From Phlebopus portentosus (Eukaryota > Basidiomycota > Agaricomycetes > Boletales > Boletinellaceae), in NCBI GenBank assembly GCA_037892935.1, contig JAYXKI010000008.1:62001-126000 (forward strand): a stretch of 64,000 bases of DNA, given 5' to 3'. The translations under genes and the position numbers were made by a program. This document shows positions 11,050 through 20,855 of the stretch, one piece after another. The notes beneath the pieces were generated by a model. The model worked only from the letters and a program-made list of their open reading frames with translations. It searched no databases and was not told the DNA's origin. Each line of letters opens with the position of its first letter. The first letter of the stretch is position 1.

Positions 11050-12554
11050 TGTTAGAAATTGCTTTAGTCAGCAGTATAGTGTGCACGTGACAGCATATAA
11101 CCAAGATGTTCACACGACAAGCAAGAACGCTGGAAACCACATTAAAGAGAATAGTTAACCAAGGACGAGCCAGTCAATGGCCAGAAGTCAAGGACGACTG
11201 CGAGAAATGCAAACAAGCACAGCAGATAGGATGAGACATTTATTGTACAATAATCTCATCGCTCCTGATGACAGAGGTGTTAGCAATGAACTTCGACATA
11301 CGAGGGACGCATAGAGTATTTCCAGGATACGTTACTCAAGAAGGCATACAACAGCCTAATATGAATTATGTGACATTTGAACATATGGTAGCAGTATTCT
11401 CACATGACGAACGAGACTATCTAATGAATGCAGGAGTACAGATTAAATTCCCAAAGCGGAAGCATAAAGAAGAATGTCAATTTATTCATATTAATATTGA
11501 CATACCATACAGAAGGGGAGCTAATGAAATAGTACGACGTATAGCAGAAAATACGATAACTAGAGTTAAGGAATTCATTAGACTCATTGATACAGAAGGA
11601 ATATCAGTAATGGACGAACGAGTCACAGAGATATCAATGGAACACAGAATCAAGTTCGTGATTGGTCCAATTAAGATTCCAATGCCACCGGAAGAAGGGT
11701 TCACAAGAATGACGACATATCTCCACAAAAGAAGCTTTCCGGTAGATGATAGAACGCCGGTGGGAAAAACCCCAGGACTTCCAGAAGAAGATGTAGTACC
11801 CCACAGGCACCGAACCTCGGAAGCCATGGAGATCGACGATCACTGATAAGGAAAGGTAATCTAATCAGGAAAGTGATAAGAAGGGAAGCGATGCGTACAC
11901 ATCCATAGGAGTAGTAGACGAGAGGAAAGCTTTTACAACTAGCTCAGGCAAAGTAGCAGCATCAGTCAGCCATCCGAGTCGGAAGAAGAACATAAGTCCT
12001 AACTCCAAGGAGAGAAGACCATAGAACAGTAGAGAATAAATCAGTGGAGCTCAGAACCAGTACAGACGCCAGCAGAGTAGCTGAGGATAGTAAGTATGCA
12101 CCAGAAAGTGCTAGAGTCATTAGACCATAACAGTAGAGCTCAGACATTGAAGTACACAGCAAGAAACTAGTAGAACGAACTAGAACATACAGTACGATCG
12201 GAATTGACAAGGAATGCACGGAATTGACAAGGAAAGGGTGGAGCAAGTGGAGCACCTTGTAGAAGGCGCTGGAAGGTATACATGGTCAGTAGAAAGACTG
12301 AGGTAGATAGTTATAGTAGTAGCCTAGCATAGCCACACCTGTAGAGTATAAAAGGAGGCCAAACGAGCCATCCTGAGTAGCAGTTCAATTCATCTCTCCA
12401 AACGCCCCTCAAGCGAGTTGGAGCTTTCTCTCATACAAACACTAGTCTGATACTTGTCCTTGCCTGATTCTTTGACATCGCTTATCAATCAGCAGTGTGA
12501 GACACTTGCTTCAGTAGTAAGCCATATATTACTCTTCTTACTCTGATTCTAACA
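11050..12554 (+). repeat. 3' LTR of element C
   Basis: This 1505-bp copy of the 5' LTR is offset by exactly 10052 nt throughout. At the three differing positions noticed it keeps the CpG form (11811 C, 11895 G, 12479 C). It carries the intact U3 ORF, TATA 12347-12353 and the self-primer at 12382-12392. Confidence 0.95.
11268..11846 (+). CDS. U3-embedded ORF of element C, 192 aa (3' LTR, intact)
   Basis: A 192-codon ATG-to-TGA frame lies entirely inside U3 of the 3' LTR and would therefore be present near the 3' end of full-length element RNA. Its protein is soluble-looking, with alternating strands and helices (QFIHINIDIPYRRG; EHRIKFVIGPIKIPMPPEE) and a Pro/acid-rich end. I recognise no domain. 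Coding genes in U3 are rare; mouse mammary tumour virus sag is the known retroviral example of the layout. Antisense frames of 113 and 97 codons overlap the same LTR, so long ORFs alone are weak evidence here. Confidence 0.5.
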   Translation: MTEVLAMNFDIRGTHRVFPGYVTQEGIQQPNMNYVTFEHMVAVFSHDERDYLMNAGVQIKFPKRKHKEECQFIHINIDIPYRRGANEIVRRIAENTITRVKEFIRLIDTEGISVMDERVTEISMEHRIKFVIGPIKIPMPPEEGFTRMTTYLHKRSFPVDDRTPVGKTPGLPEEDVVPHRHRTSEAMEIDDH

Positions 12555-12559
12555 TGCTA
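12555..12559. repeat. Target-site duplication of element C, right copy (TGCTA)
   Basis: This matches 993-997 exactly and restores element A's frame when the insertion is removed. Confidence 0.95.
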
Positions 12560-13001
12560 CCTTTGGGTGTACGATGCTAACAAAGGCGTCCAACTCTTTT
12601 CCTCCTGCCCATCGCACGAACTGGTCCACGTCCACAATGCCCTCGCGCCATATCTCAGCTGCGCGTCTGCCTACCACATCCCACACTGCTTCAGTGATGT
12701 TCGCTGGAGCAACAACATTCTCGCGGTAAGGTGCTTCTGCCACAACCTCATTTTTTATAGCGGTTTGATTCCGCTCTTCCTCTCTCAATTTGCCTGCTTG
12801 TGCATCTGTTCTTCTGGCAAATAAATCTTCATAGACTTCAAAGTCATCGTCGTCATCCTCAGATTCATCTGGCAGCACATCGGTAAGGATCTTTCGAAGG
12901 GTGAAACTGTCACTAGTATTCGCATCTTGATATTGTACAACAGGACAATTATATTTTAATGAGTCCAATGAAAAGAGTCCTTTAGGAGACCAACCAGTCA
13001 T
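12560..13001 (-). pseudogene. Element A: pol N-terminal region before the protease
   Basis: The minus frame from 13001 reads MTGWSPKGLFSLDSLKYN, then an acidic linker (SEDDDDDFEVYEDLF), then ELDAFVSIVHPKVA, where element C interrupts it; the protease continues at 997. Element B has the same protein (15334-16185), which confirms the join. It follows the gag zinc-knuckle frame directly. Confidence 0.8.
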
Positions 13002-13009
13002 TCCGACGT

Positions 13010-14450
13010 CTACACCTGGTCTTCTGGAAAACCCTCGCCTTCCACTAATTCTTCTAGCTCAGCGGGCACTGCTCGGACCTCGACCTCTTCAAAGGAGGAT
13101 TCCTTCGCTTGACCGAGCTCTTCGAGGAGTGCTTCTCTATCTTCTGGAACAAAGGCCGTGATGATGGCACGTATCGCTTCACGACCTCGTGAGCATTCCC
13201 TGATGTAGTGGCCCACCTGACCACACTTGTAACAAGCACATATACGACGCGCCTGGTTCATCATCACGTCTATGGGTTGTTCTAAGCCTCCATATGTTAC
13301 TCCCATAGCATCATGATGATCTTGAGCAGGGGGTACAAAAGGACGAGCTGCTTGTTGAGGCAGCATAGGATGCCTCATTGGTGGTGCCGGAGCTGGCTTC
13401 ATTGCTGTCAAACTAATTGTCTTTCTCTGACGTTCGGCCATCAGGTCCCTGATTTGGCGTTCAACCCTGTCGACCTTGACGGTGGCCCTCTTGAACTCTT
13501 CATACGATGTTGGTTTATTGGGCAATCTCATGACACCTTCAACAACCTTTGGGTTTAGCACCCTCTTCAGACAACTCATCAACCATTTGTCGTGTGCCTC
13601 TGTTGCTAGGCCAGCGTCCACTCAGCAAATGTTAAACTTGTTGAAGAACTTGTTGGCGTTGAGGTCTCCTTGGTACATTGCGTCTAGTCGTTCGAAGGCT
13701 TTCTGGGATCTGGCAGGGTCATCAAATGACGTGTCCAGCTTCTTCAAGAAGGCATCCCAGCCATCTGTGAATGTCAGGTTGCCATCTTCATCGACTGCTC
13801 CACTGGTGTAACTTTCTGCCCAGCGAGCCGCAGCACCACTCTTCATGTATGACAGGGCGAACATAATCTTACTCTTGTTCGTCCTGAACTCTGACTCAGA
13901 TGCGTAGATGTAGAGACGCAGCTCTCACTTGAAGTCCACATAATCGTGTTTGCCATTGAAGTCTCTTGGTTTGGCAACGTGGACCTTCTTCAACACCTTT
14001 GATCCTTGGTTTGCACCTTCGCCTGCAGCTTGGAGTGCTAGCACGACCGCCATCGTGAGATCAGTCATTGCTTCCTTTGACAATGACATCTCGTGTTCTT
14101 CTTCCTCTTCTTCTTCGTCTTCTTCACTTGGTATGAGTGGCGCTGGCTCTTGGAATTTTCCAAATGCTGGTGAAGGCTCGACAGGGGGAGCCGACGCTTG
14201 AGTGGTTGAATTCGATGGGTCTGGTAAGGGGGCTGTTGGTTGCGTCGGAGTAGGGGGTGAGGGCTCGTCTACATCGCCTTCTTGTTTCACTCTCCAGTGG
14301 AGGGACTTTCCTTCCCTCTGGGAGTACCACCTCTTGGCAGTCTCGTCCCACCAGGCACCGAAGACTTGATTTCCTGCTTTGATGATGTAATGTCCTTGCG
14401 AAGCGCTCCACCTAGAGTTCGCAGGGAGGGCCGCTCATTGCTTGTCAGTT
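13010..14450 (-). pseudogene. gag: Element A gag with several TGA stops
   Basis: Read on the minus strand: a short N-terminal region (FGAWWDETAKRWYSQREGKS), a Pro-rich and Glu-rich linker (about 14290-14100), the Gag core (KIMFALSYMKSGAAARWAES; FLKKLDTSFDD) and a CCHC knuckle (CYKCGQVGHYIREC, about 13230). TGA codons occur at 13925-13927 (element B has Arg there) and 13622-13624 (also TGA in B). The gene is dead as it stands. The Gag core family is the usual retrotransposon type. Confidence 0.85.
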
Positions 14451-14862
14451 AGCTCCACCTTGATAAGCTGGGGGTGGATCGGGGATCGGGATGCTGTTCG
14501 GGTGGGACTGACTTCAGATAACTGGCTCGTCTTTAAAATTGACGACTAAATAAAAGGCTCCGAGGTAGATAATGAAGGAGATGCTAGTCGACGACTGGAC
14601 TCTATGCATTACTCACGAGAACATTTGATGGGAGTTCCAGAGAAGGGTGATTCAGAGTGCCACGGTGATATGATTGGTTGATACTTCAGGTACTATCAGG
14701 TCATGTCAGAGTCAATCGGACTTCGACAGGCAAGATAGGGGTTTGTTGTCTGCACGGTAGGAACCGGGTTTCGTTCAATGTCGTCCTTCGAAGATATACT
14801 TCAGGGGACACGTCCCAGGCGAGCGCTCGATGACAATGGAATCGGGCGTGAGCCAGAGGTAG

Positions 14863-15099
14863 GTCTTTCTATTATGTTAGGTGGACGGCTCAAGGACTGA
14901 GTCGAGGCAGGCCAATACAACAACAAATAAGCGTGGATGAGATAATCTCAAACACGTCGCTCAGGTCAAGACAGCTAAGACGAGGCTTAAGTCCAGACTG
15001 TCGAATGCTAGGTCACAGTGAAGGTAAGTAGAATTCAGCAAACTAATAATACAAGAGTAGATACCTAGGTCACAGTGAAGATAAGTAGAATAGAAAGAC
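14863..15099 (-). other. Self-primer (15089-15099) and PBS (14863-14873) of element A
   Basis: On the minus strand GTCTTTCTATT (15099 to 15089) starts 34 nt after the TATA box. It is the exact 11-nt reverse complement of AATAGAAAGAC (14873 to 14863), which begins 1 nt after the LTR. The sequence is unrelated to element C's primer but the geometry is the same, so self-priming appears in both families. Confidence 0.75.
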
Positions 15100-15333
15100 A
15101 AGGAATGAAAGAGTCAAACTATCTACTTATATAGACTTTGAGCACGGGAAAGGTCTACTCTAATGGGAAGTCACATGACAAGGAATGGGATGATTAGTGA
15201 GCATGATAGAACATTGTGGAATGTTCCAGCAAATGGATGAATAAGCGCATAAGAAAAATAAAAGAAAAGGAAAAAGAATATCAAAATAAATGATAACATA
15301 AGAAAGGAAAAGGAAAATGTTCAAGTCCTTACA
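14875..15333 (-). repeat. 5' LTR of element A (459 bp)
   Basis: Read on the minus strand the LTR starts TGTAAGGAC at 15333 and ends CTAACA at 14875. The right edge is sharp: element B's protease frame (SSEEIDE) is cut at 15334. TATATAAG lies at 15133-15126. A 26-bp unit is repeated in tandem 57 bp apart (15008-15033 and 15065-15090), just downstream of the presumed transcript start. The homologous LTR of element B is 18054-18471. Confidence 0.82.
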
Positions 15334-16185
15334 CTCGTCTATCTCCTCGCTTGATAGTGATGACTCACATTCGTCAGGGCAATGCGTGAACTTGACTGTT
15401 CCTGACCTCCAATTGATCTCAGGATTGTGCTTCATCAACCAGTCATGTCTGAGGAAGATGTTGCTCGACACTAAGGATGTCACCGCCAGTCGAATCTCCT
15501 CCTCGTGTTTCCCAAAGAACATTCGTACGACTATGTATTCCTTGATCAATCCAGCCTCATTGCTTGTTCCGTCAGCATTGAAGACTGGTCTAGGCTGAAT
15601 GTACCTTTGAGTGGAGAAACTGTATCGTTTGACAAAACCCTCGTCGATACATGAACCCATGCATCCCGAGTTGATTAGCGCATGAGCATCAATGAAGTTT
15701 TCTTCTTCGAGTAGAGGGTTTGACAAGTCTACTTTGTCATTGCCTGCTACCTTTGGTTGTACGATGCTAACGAAGGCGTCCAACTCTTTTCCTCCCACCC
15801 TCCGGATGAATTGATCTGCATCCACTATGCCCTCGCGTTATACCTCAGCTGCACATCTGCCAACCACATTCCACACTGCTTCAGTATCGTTCGCCTGAGC
15901 AACAACATTCTCACGGTAAGGTGCTTCCGCCTCAACCTCATTTTTTATAGCAGTTTGATTCCGCTCTTCCATATTAAGCTCATTTGAATCGCCTGCTTGC
16001 ACATTCACTTTTCTAACCAACAAATCTGTGTAGATGTTGAAGTCATTGTCGTCCGCTTCAGGCTCATCAGGTATTACGTCGGTAAGGAGTTTTTGAAGAG
16101 TGAAACCATCACTGTTATTCGCATCTTGGTATTGTACAACAGGACAATTATATTTTAACGAGTCCGATGAAAAGAATCCTTTAGG
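15334..16185 (-). pseudogene. Element B: pol N-terminus and protease
   Basis: The minus frame contains ELDAFVSIVQPKVAGNDKV, then a protease-like segment in which the catalytic triplet reads NSG (ALINSGCMGSC) where element A has DSG, so the active-site Asp is lost (GAT to AAT, a G-to-A transition). It ends at SSEEIDE, cut by element A. This uninterrupted copy shows how element A's sequence should join across element C. An in-frame stop also lies near 15838. Confidence 0.82.
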
Positions 16186-16208
16186 TGATTGACCAGTCGT
16201 TCCGACGT

Positions 16209-17660
16209 CTATGTCTGGTCTTCCAGAAAACCCTTGCCTTCTACGAGTTCTTCCAGCTCAGCAGGTACCACTCGTACATCGACGTCGTCGACCTCTTTGA
16301 AGGAGGATTCCTTTGCTTGGCCGAGTTCCTCAAAGAGCACCTTTCTGTCTGCTGGGACAAAGGCCGCAATGATTGCATGTATCGCTTTATGGCCTCGAGG
16401 GCATTCTCGGATGTAGTGGCCTACCTGACCACACTTACAGTAAGCGTGTGTACGGTGCGCCTGGTTCATCATTACATCCATCGGCTGACCTAAGCCTCCA
16501 TATGTTACTCTAGTGGCATCACAATGATCTTGGGTGGGTGGAGCAAAGGGGCGAGCTGCTTGTTGAGGTGGTGCTGGACGTTTCAATAGTGGCGGCACTA
16601 GTTTTATGATCATTGAGCTGATCGTCTTCCTCTGGTGTTCGGCCATCAGATCTCTGATCTGGCGCTCAACCCTGTCAACCTTGACCACAGCCTTCTTGAA
16701 TTCTTTATACATCGTTGGCTCGTTAGGTAGGCGCATGATACCTTTGACTACCTTTGGGTTCAGAGCCCTCTTGAGGCGACTCATCAGCCATTCATCGTGA
16801 GCCTCCGTAGCCAGTCCAGCATCTACTCAACAAATGTCAAACTTGTTGAAGAATTCATCTGCATTGAGATTGCCCTGATACATCGTGTCGAGTCATTCAA
16901 ATGCTTTCTGAGACCGGGCCAGGTCGTCGAATGAGGTATCAAGCTTCTTTAGAAAAGCATCCCAAGTGTCCTTGAATGCTATCCTACCATGTTCGTCAAT
17001 TGCACCGCTCGTGTAGCTTTCCGCCCAGCTCACAGCAGCACTGCTCTTCATATACGACAGAGCAAACATGATCTTCGCCTTGCTCATTCTAAACTCCGAC
17101 TCCGATGCATAAACATACAGGTGCAGCTCTCGTTTGAAGTCAACATATCTGTGCTTACTGTCGAAGTCTCGGGGCTTGGCGACATGAACCTTGTTCGACT
17201 TCGATCCTTGGCCCATGCCTTCTCCTGCTGCCTGGAGCGCTAGCGCGATCACCGTAGCGAGGTCTGTTATCGATTCTTTTGACAGTGACATCTCTTGCTC
17301 TTCTTCTTCATCCTTCTCTTCTTCGTCTGTTGGTATGAGTGGAGTAGGCTCTCGTGGTTCGGTGAAAGACAACAAAGGTGCTATGGGTGGAGCTGACGTC
17401 TGGCCTGTCGATGTTGATGGCCCTGGTAATAGAGCCATTGATCGTGTGGGGGTAGGGGGTGCGGGATTGTCTATGTTGCCCTCTCACTTTGCTTGCCAAT
17501 AAAGCGACTTTCCTTCTCTGTCAGAGTACCACTTCTTTGCATTCTTATCCCACCAAGCAGTAAAGATTTGATCGCCCGACTTGACAATGTGATGTCCTCA
17601 TGACACGCTCTACCTACAGTTTGTCGGGAGAGCCGCCCGCTGGTCATCAGTTAGATCCAC
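16209..17660 (-). pseudogene. gag: Element B gag with TGA stops
   Basis: The same Gag as in element A: core KIMFALSYMKSSAAVSWAES, knuckle region reading CKCGQVGHYIREC after an altered first Cys (AYCKCG). TGA at 16893-16895 replaces Arg seen in element A (AFERLD), and TGA at 16827-16829 matches the stop in element A. Further stops lie in the N-terminal region. Confidence 0.82.
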
Positions 17661-18053
17661 CTTGATAGGCCAGAGGTGGAATGGGGATCGGGATAGTGTT
17701 CGGATGGGACCGACTTCGGATGATCGGCTTGTTTTTGAAATTGATGACTAGCCGGAAGGCCCCGAGGTAGATGATGAATGAGATGCTTGATGATGATTGT
17801 ACTTTGTGAGTCACCTAAGAGAATGTTTGATGTGAGTTCCATAGAAGGGTGATTCGGAGCGCCATGATTAGAGGATTGGTTGTTTCAGAAACTATCGGGT
17901 CACGTCAAAGTCAATTGGACCTTGATGGGCAAGATAGGGGTTGCTCGGATAAATCCAGGATGGGCGCGGTTATTGACCATCGATGTGTCTCCTGTGTGGA
18001 GTAGCGATGAATGGGTGGTTAAACCACGGGTCCGAGAGTGGGTCTTTCTATTA

Positions 18054-18471
18054 TGTTAGGCGGCGAGACTAACAAGCGTCGATCTCAAGGCGGCTAACAC
18101 AACAACAAACAACTGGCTAATGCAAGTTGCCAGGCTATATGCACGCTATGTCGCAGTGAAGGTAAGTAGAATTCAGCAAACTAATAATACAAGAGTAGAT
18201 ACCTATGTCGCAGTGAAGGTAAGTAGAATAGAAAGACAAGGAACGAAAGAGTCAAACTATCTACTTATATAGACTTTGAGTGCGGAAAAGGTCTACTCTA
18301 ATAGGAAGTCACATGACAAGGAATGAGATGATTAGTGAGTATGATAGAACATTGTGGAATGTTCTGGCAAATGGATGAATAAGCGCATAAGAAAAATAAA
18401 AGAAAAGGAAAAAGAATATTAAAATGAATGATGACATAAGAAAAAAAAAGAAAAATGTTCGAGTCCTTATA
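18054..18471 (-). repeat. 5' LTR of element B (418 bp)
   Basis: It is homologous to element A's LTR. On the minus strand it starts TATAAGGAC (first TGT decayed to TAT) and ends CTAACA. A PBS (18042-18052) and matching 11-nt primer (18227-18237) are conserved, as is the 57-bp-spaced tandem repeat (18146 and 18203). Confidence 0.78.
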
Positions 18472-20259
18472 TCTATAGTATTTATGAGCTCAATATAATC
18501 AACCAGTGAAAAGATGTACTTACTCCTAGATCTGTTGGTGCTTCCAACGGTTGACTATAGTGTCCATCTCGATGTTTAGCCATGCCTCCTTTGTCATATA
18601 CATTGCTTCTAAGAGTAAAATTTTATAGATGTCATGTTCACCGGCCTCATTTAGCTCAATTGCATGCATGCAAAATTTTTGCCGGTAGAGAGCTTTGAAG
18701 CACTGAATAATGCCACCATCAAGTGGCTGCACAAAAGGTGTCATATTTAGCTTGAAAAACTCTAGGTGAATGTTGGTTGGTTGGTAGGAGACAACATAGC
18801 CTATAAAATTGTCGACAAGAAGAATGATGAACCAATGGAGAGTGCACATCTTGTTATCAAAACTAATTAACCATCTATTAAATTTAGATTATTGCAGCTA
18901 GCAAATATTTTATATACTGTGCACATACTCTTTGAAAAGATATGCAGTTATCCAGGCTGTCTTGTTATTTCAGTAATAAAAGCCTTGAGCAGCAGAGCTT
19001 ATCTTTCTGAAATAATGTAGCATTTTTGACTTTCCAATAAAGAACAGCTCCTCCTTCTTAGTCCCAGTTGCATTACAGATGAGCGTAATTGTTACTTGAT
19101 GTTTGCTTATCTTCCTGCCACTTATTTGCTTTGTTGCAAGACTATTATCTGGAGGTGCACTATAGCAATTAATGTAAGTATTACGATGAATATTAGTACT
19201 ATATTATATAGCTACTTACAAGCAGTACAGACCCATCTCATCAAGATTAAACCAATTCTCTAGTTTGTACTGAGAAAGTATCTCCAACAGACATTGTCAT
19301 TCTCTTGCTACTACATTCATGTTAATAGATGCAGCTTCTCCATGCTGTCAGATTGTCTTGATATTATAGCTAGAAGAGAGATTATGTTATTATTCTACAT
19401 GATAGTATGCAGATCTTCATTAAGGCATTTACTTGCAAAGGAATAATTGCACCTATCCCTTGCTCTTCAGATGCTGACTTTCTAGGACATTGAATTTGTC
19501 CTCAAACTATGCACACTTTACAATGAGTATAGGCCCAGTGATAATTTCCTGCTTGTTCTCTATTGACTTCTACCAAAGAGCTAATGCTTCCTCTACAGCT
19601 CGATTTGTAACTACATGTAGATATTTGCCAGACATTGCATTAGGTGTTTTATTGGCATGAGCCTCCAGGTCATGTCAGCTATTGAGTTTATGTAAGAGGG
19701 TAGACTGAGTAAAGATAAGAGCACATTTGTGAGAGCTGAAATATTCAATAATATCATTTTGTGTAGCTCGTGGATTCTTGTCAATGTAAGCAAAGACTTT
19801 AAACCAATCAGCAAGTGTGAGATTACTTCATCTTTCTTTGATCTGAGCTGATGACTTTGACACTAGTCCAGTAGGCCTGATGTTTGGCCTTGGACCACAT
19901 TTTGAAGCCTTGAACTCAGATTCACAAACTTTCTATATAAATGTGTGAGCCATGTCCTTCAAGACAATTCTCTTTTACTCTTAAATATGTCCTGGTGGAC
20001 CCTTAATTACAGAAACTGGCTACCCGATATTAAGTACATAATGCCTAACATGTCCTGAGAACCCCAATTTGTATGGAAATATATACCTTTTTTAGAGATA
20101 TCAGGTCACTCATACTGCATATTTTAACCAAAATATTAATGCATTATGCATTACGAGGGATTTGCATATTTACCCACCTCACATGCTCGTTCCCAGAAAA
20201 AGTCTATGCATTATGAAGGATATGCATTATGAGCTTATACATTATGAGAATTCCGACTG
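18472..20259 (-). pseudogene. Decayed pogo/Tigger-type DNA transposon with transposase remnant
   Basis: Stop-ridden minus-strand frames read like a CENP-B/pogo transposase. Around 19800-19450 is a helix-turn-helix region (DKNPRATQNDIIEYF; ITGPILIVKCAQFEDKF). Near 19240 is the first catalytic Asp motif (WFNLDEMGLYCL). Near 18770-18690 is the typical segment before the last acidic residue (LNMTPFVQPLDGGIIQCFKA). The minus-strand 5' end begins CAGTCGGAATTC at 20259 next to a TA dinucleotide (20260-20261), as expected of a pogo terminal repeat. The matching far end is missing, probably cut off by element B at 18471. Confidence 0.75.
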
Positions 20260-20261
20260 TA

Positions 20262-20855
20262 TTCTGCTTTCTTATTCTGGATCAAATTTCTTAAGCTACA
20301 AAATAGGGTTCTGCCCCCTGTGAGAGTTTTTCTCGGATATTTGTGTTCGCTCCCTCACAACACAGTGCGTGGCCGCTTGTCCCTTCTGTACAGAAACAAT
20401 CTGGAGACATAGATTCTAGTTTACTTGTAAGAATTCAGTGAGCTCTGGTGCATTATCCACAGCTTTGTGAACTTCATTTTATTGCAGCTATTATATGCTC
20501 CGTAATCAATGTCTGGATCCTTTGGGCATGAGTATCACGGTCAAATACGTTAGCTGGCCACATCTTCTGTCTGGAAGATCTGGACATAGAGTCAGTGTGT
20601 ATGATTGACCGGATGCGTGAATGCACAATGAATTAAAGGATGACCGACAAGGCTTGAAAACAGTAAGTAAGATCTTAATTCTTGGGTAAAGCACTCCCTG
20701 GGATTGTAGTACACAGGAGCCCCGAGAGCCCAAGGAGGAATAATGAGCTCACAGTGGCTGAAAGAGCGTCATTGAGTCTACGTACCAACAGTCAGTTGTT
20801 TTGATATCCGACGTACTATTGAGTCTGAATCCGATTGCGTATGCGAACAATAGAT
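20262..20855. other. Spacer between the transposon island and gene space
   Basis: No convincing gene, tRNA or repeat is visible. The right part probably holds the 3'UTR of the minus-strand HNH gene. Confidence 0.4.

Larger units (their letters stand above)
998..12554 (+). mobile_element. Element C: young chromodomain Ty3/Gypsy LTR retrotransposon (11.56 kb)
   Basis: This is a complete LTR retrotransposon: 1505-bp LTRs starting TGTTAG and ending CTAACA, a 5-bp TGCTA duplication on both sides (993-997 and 12555-12559), a self-primer PBS, gag, pol and a polypurine tract. Pol order is protease, RT, RNase H, integrase, chromodomain, which places it among chromoviruses (Tf1/sushi-like). The LTRs differ at only three positions noticed (1759/11811, 1843/11895, 2427/12479), so the insertion is recent. 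It is inserted in the pol region of element A, in the opposite direction. It is unusually long because of extra reading frames upstream of gag, between pol and the 3' LTR, and inside U3. In-frame TGA codons in gag and pol suggest this copy is not autonomous. Confidence 0.95.
12560..15333 (-). mobile_element. Element A: Ty3/Gypsy retrotransposon, right part
   Basis: This part holds the 5' LTR, leader, gag and the start of pol. The rest of pol continues at 997-1 beyond the element C insertion and off the window. Element A is inserted into element B's protease region at 15333/15334; its own target duplication cannot be confirmed because the other end is outside the window. Confidence 0.88.
15334..18471 (-). 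mobile_element. Element B: older sister copy of element A, truncated
   Basis: This 5' portion of a related element has an LTR (18054-18471), leader, gag (about 16209-17660) and pol N-terminus with protease (15334-16185). It ends abruptly where element A's LTR begins, so A landed in it. Sequence matches A along its length with many substitutions. Confidence 0.88.

Noticed and set aside
13950..14201. Plus-strand Ser-rich ORF over element A gag
   Set aside because: It is the complement of the Glu-rich Gag linker; the poly-Ser comes from antisense GAA/GAG codons.
20506..20733. Minus-strand ORF of 75 codons next to the HNH gene
   Set aside because: No domain and no splice sites linking it to the HNH gene; probably 3'UTR or spacer.
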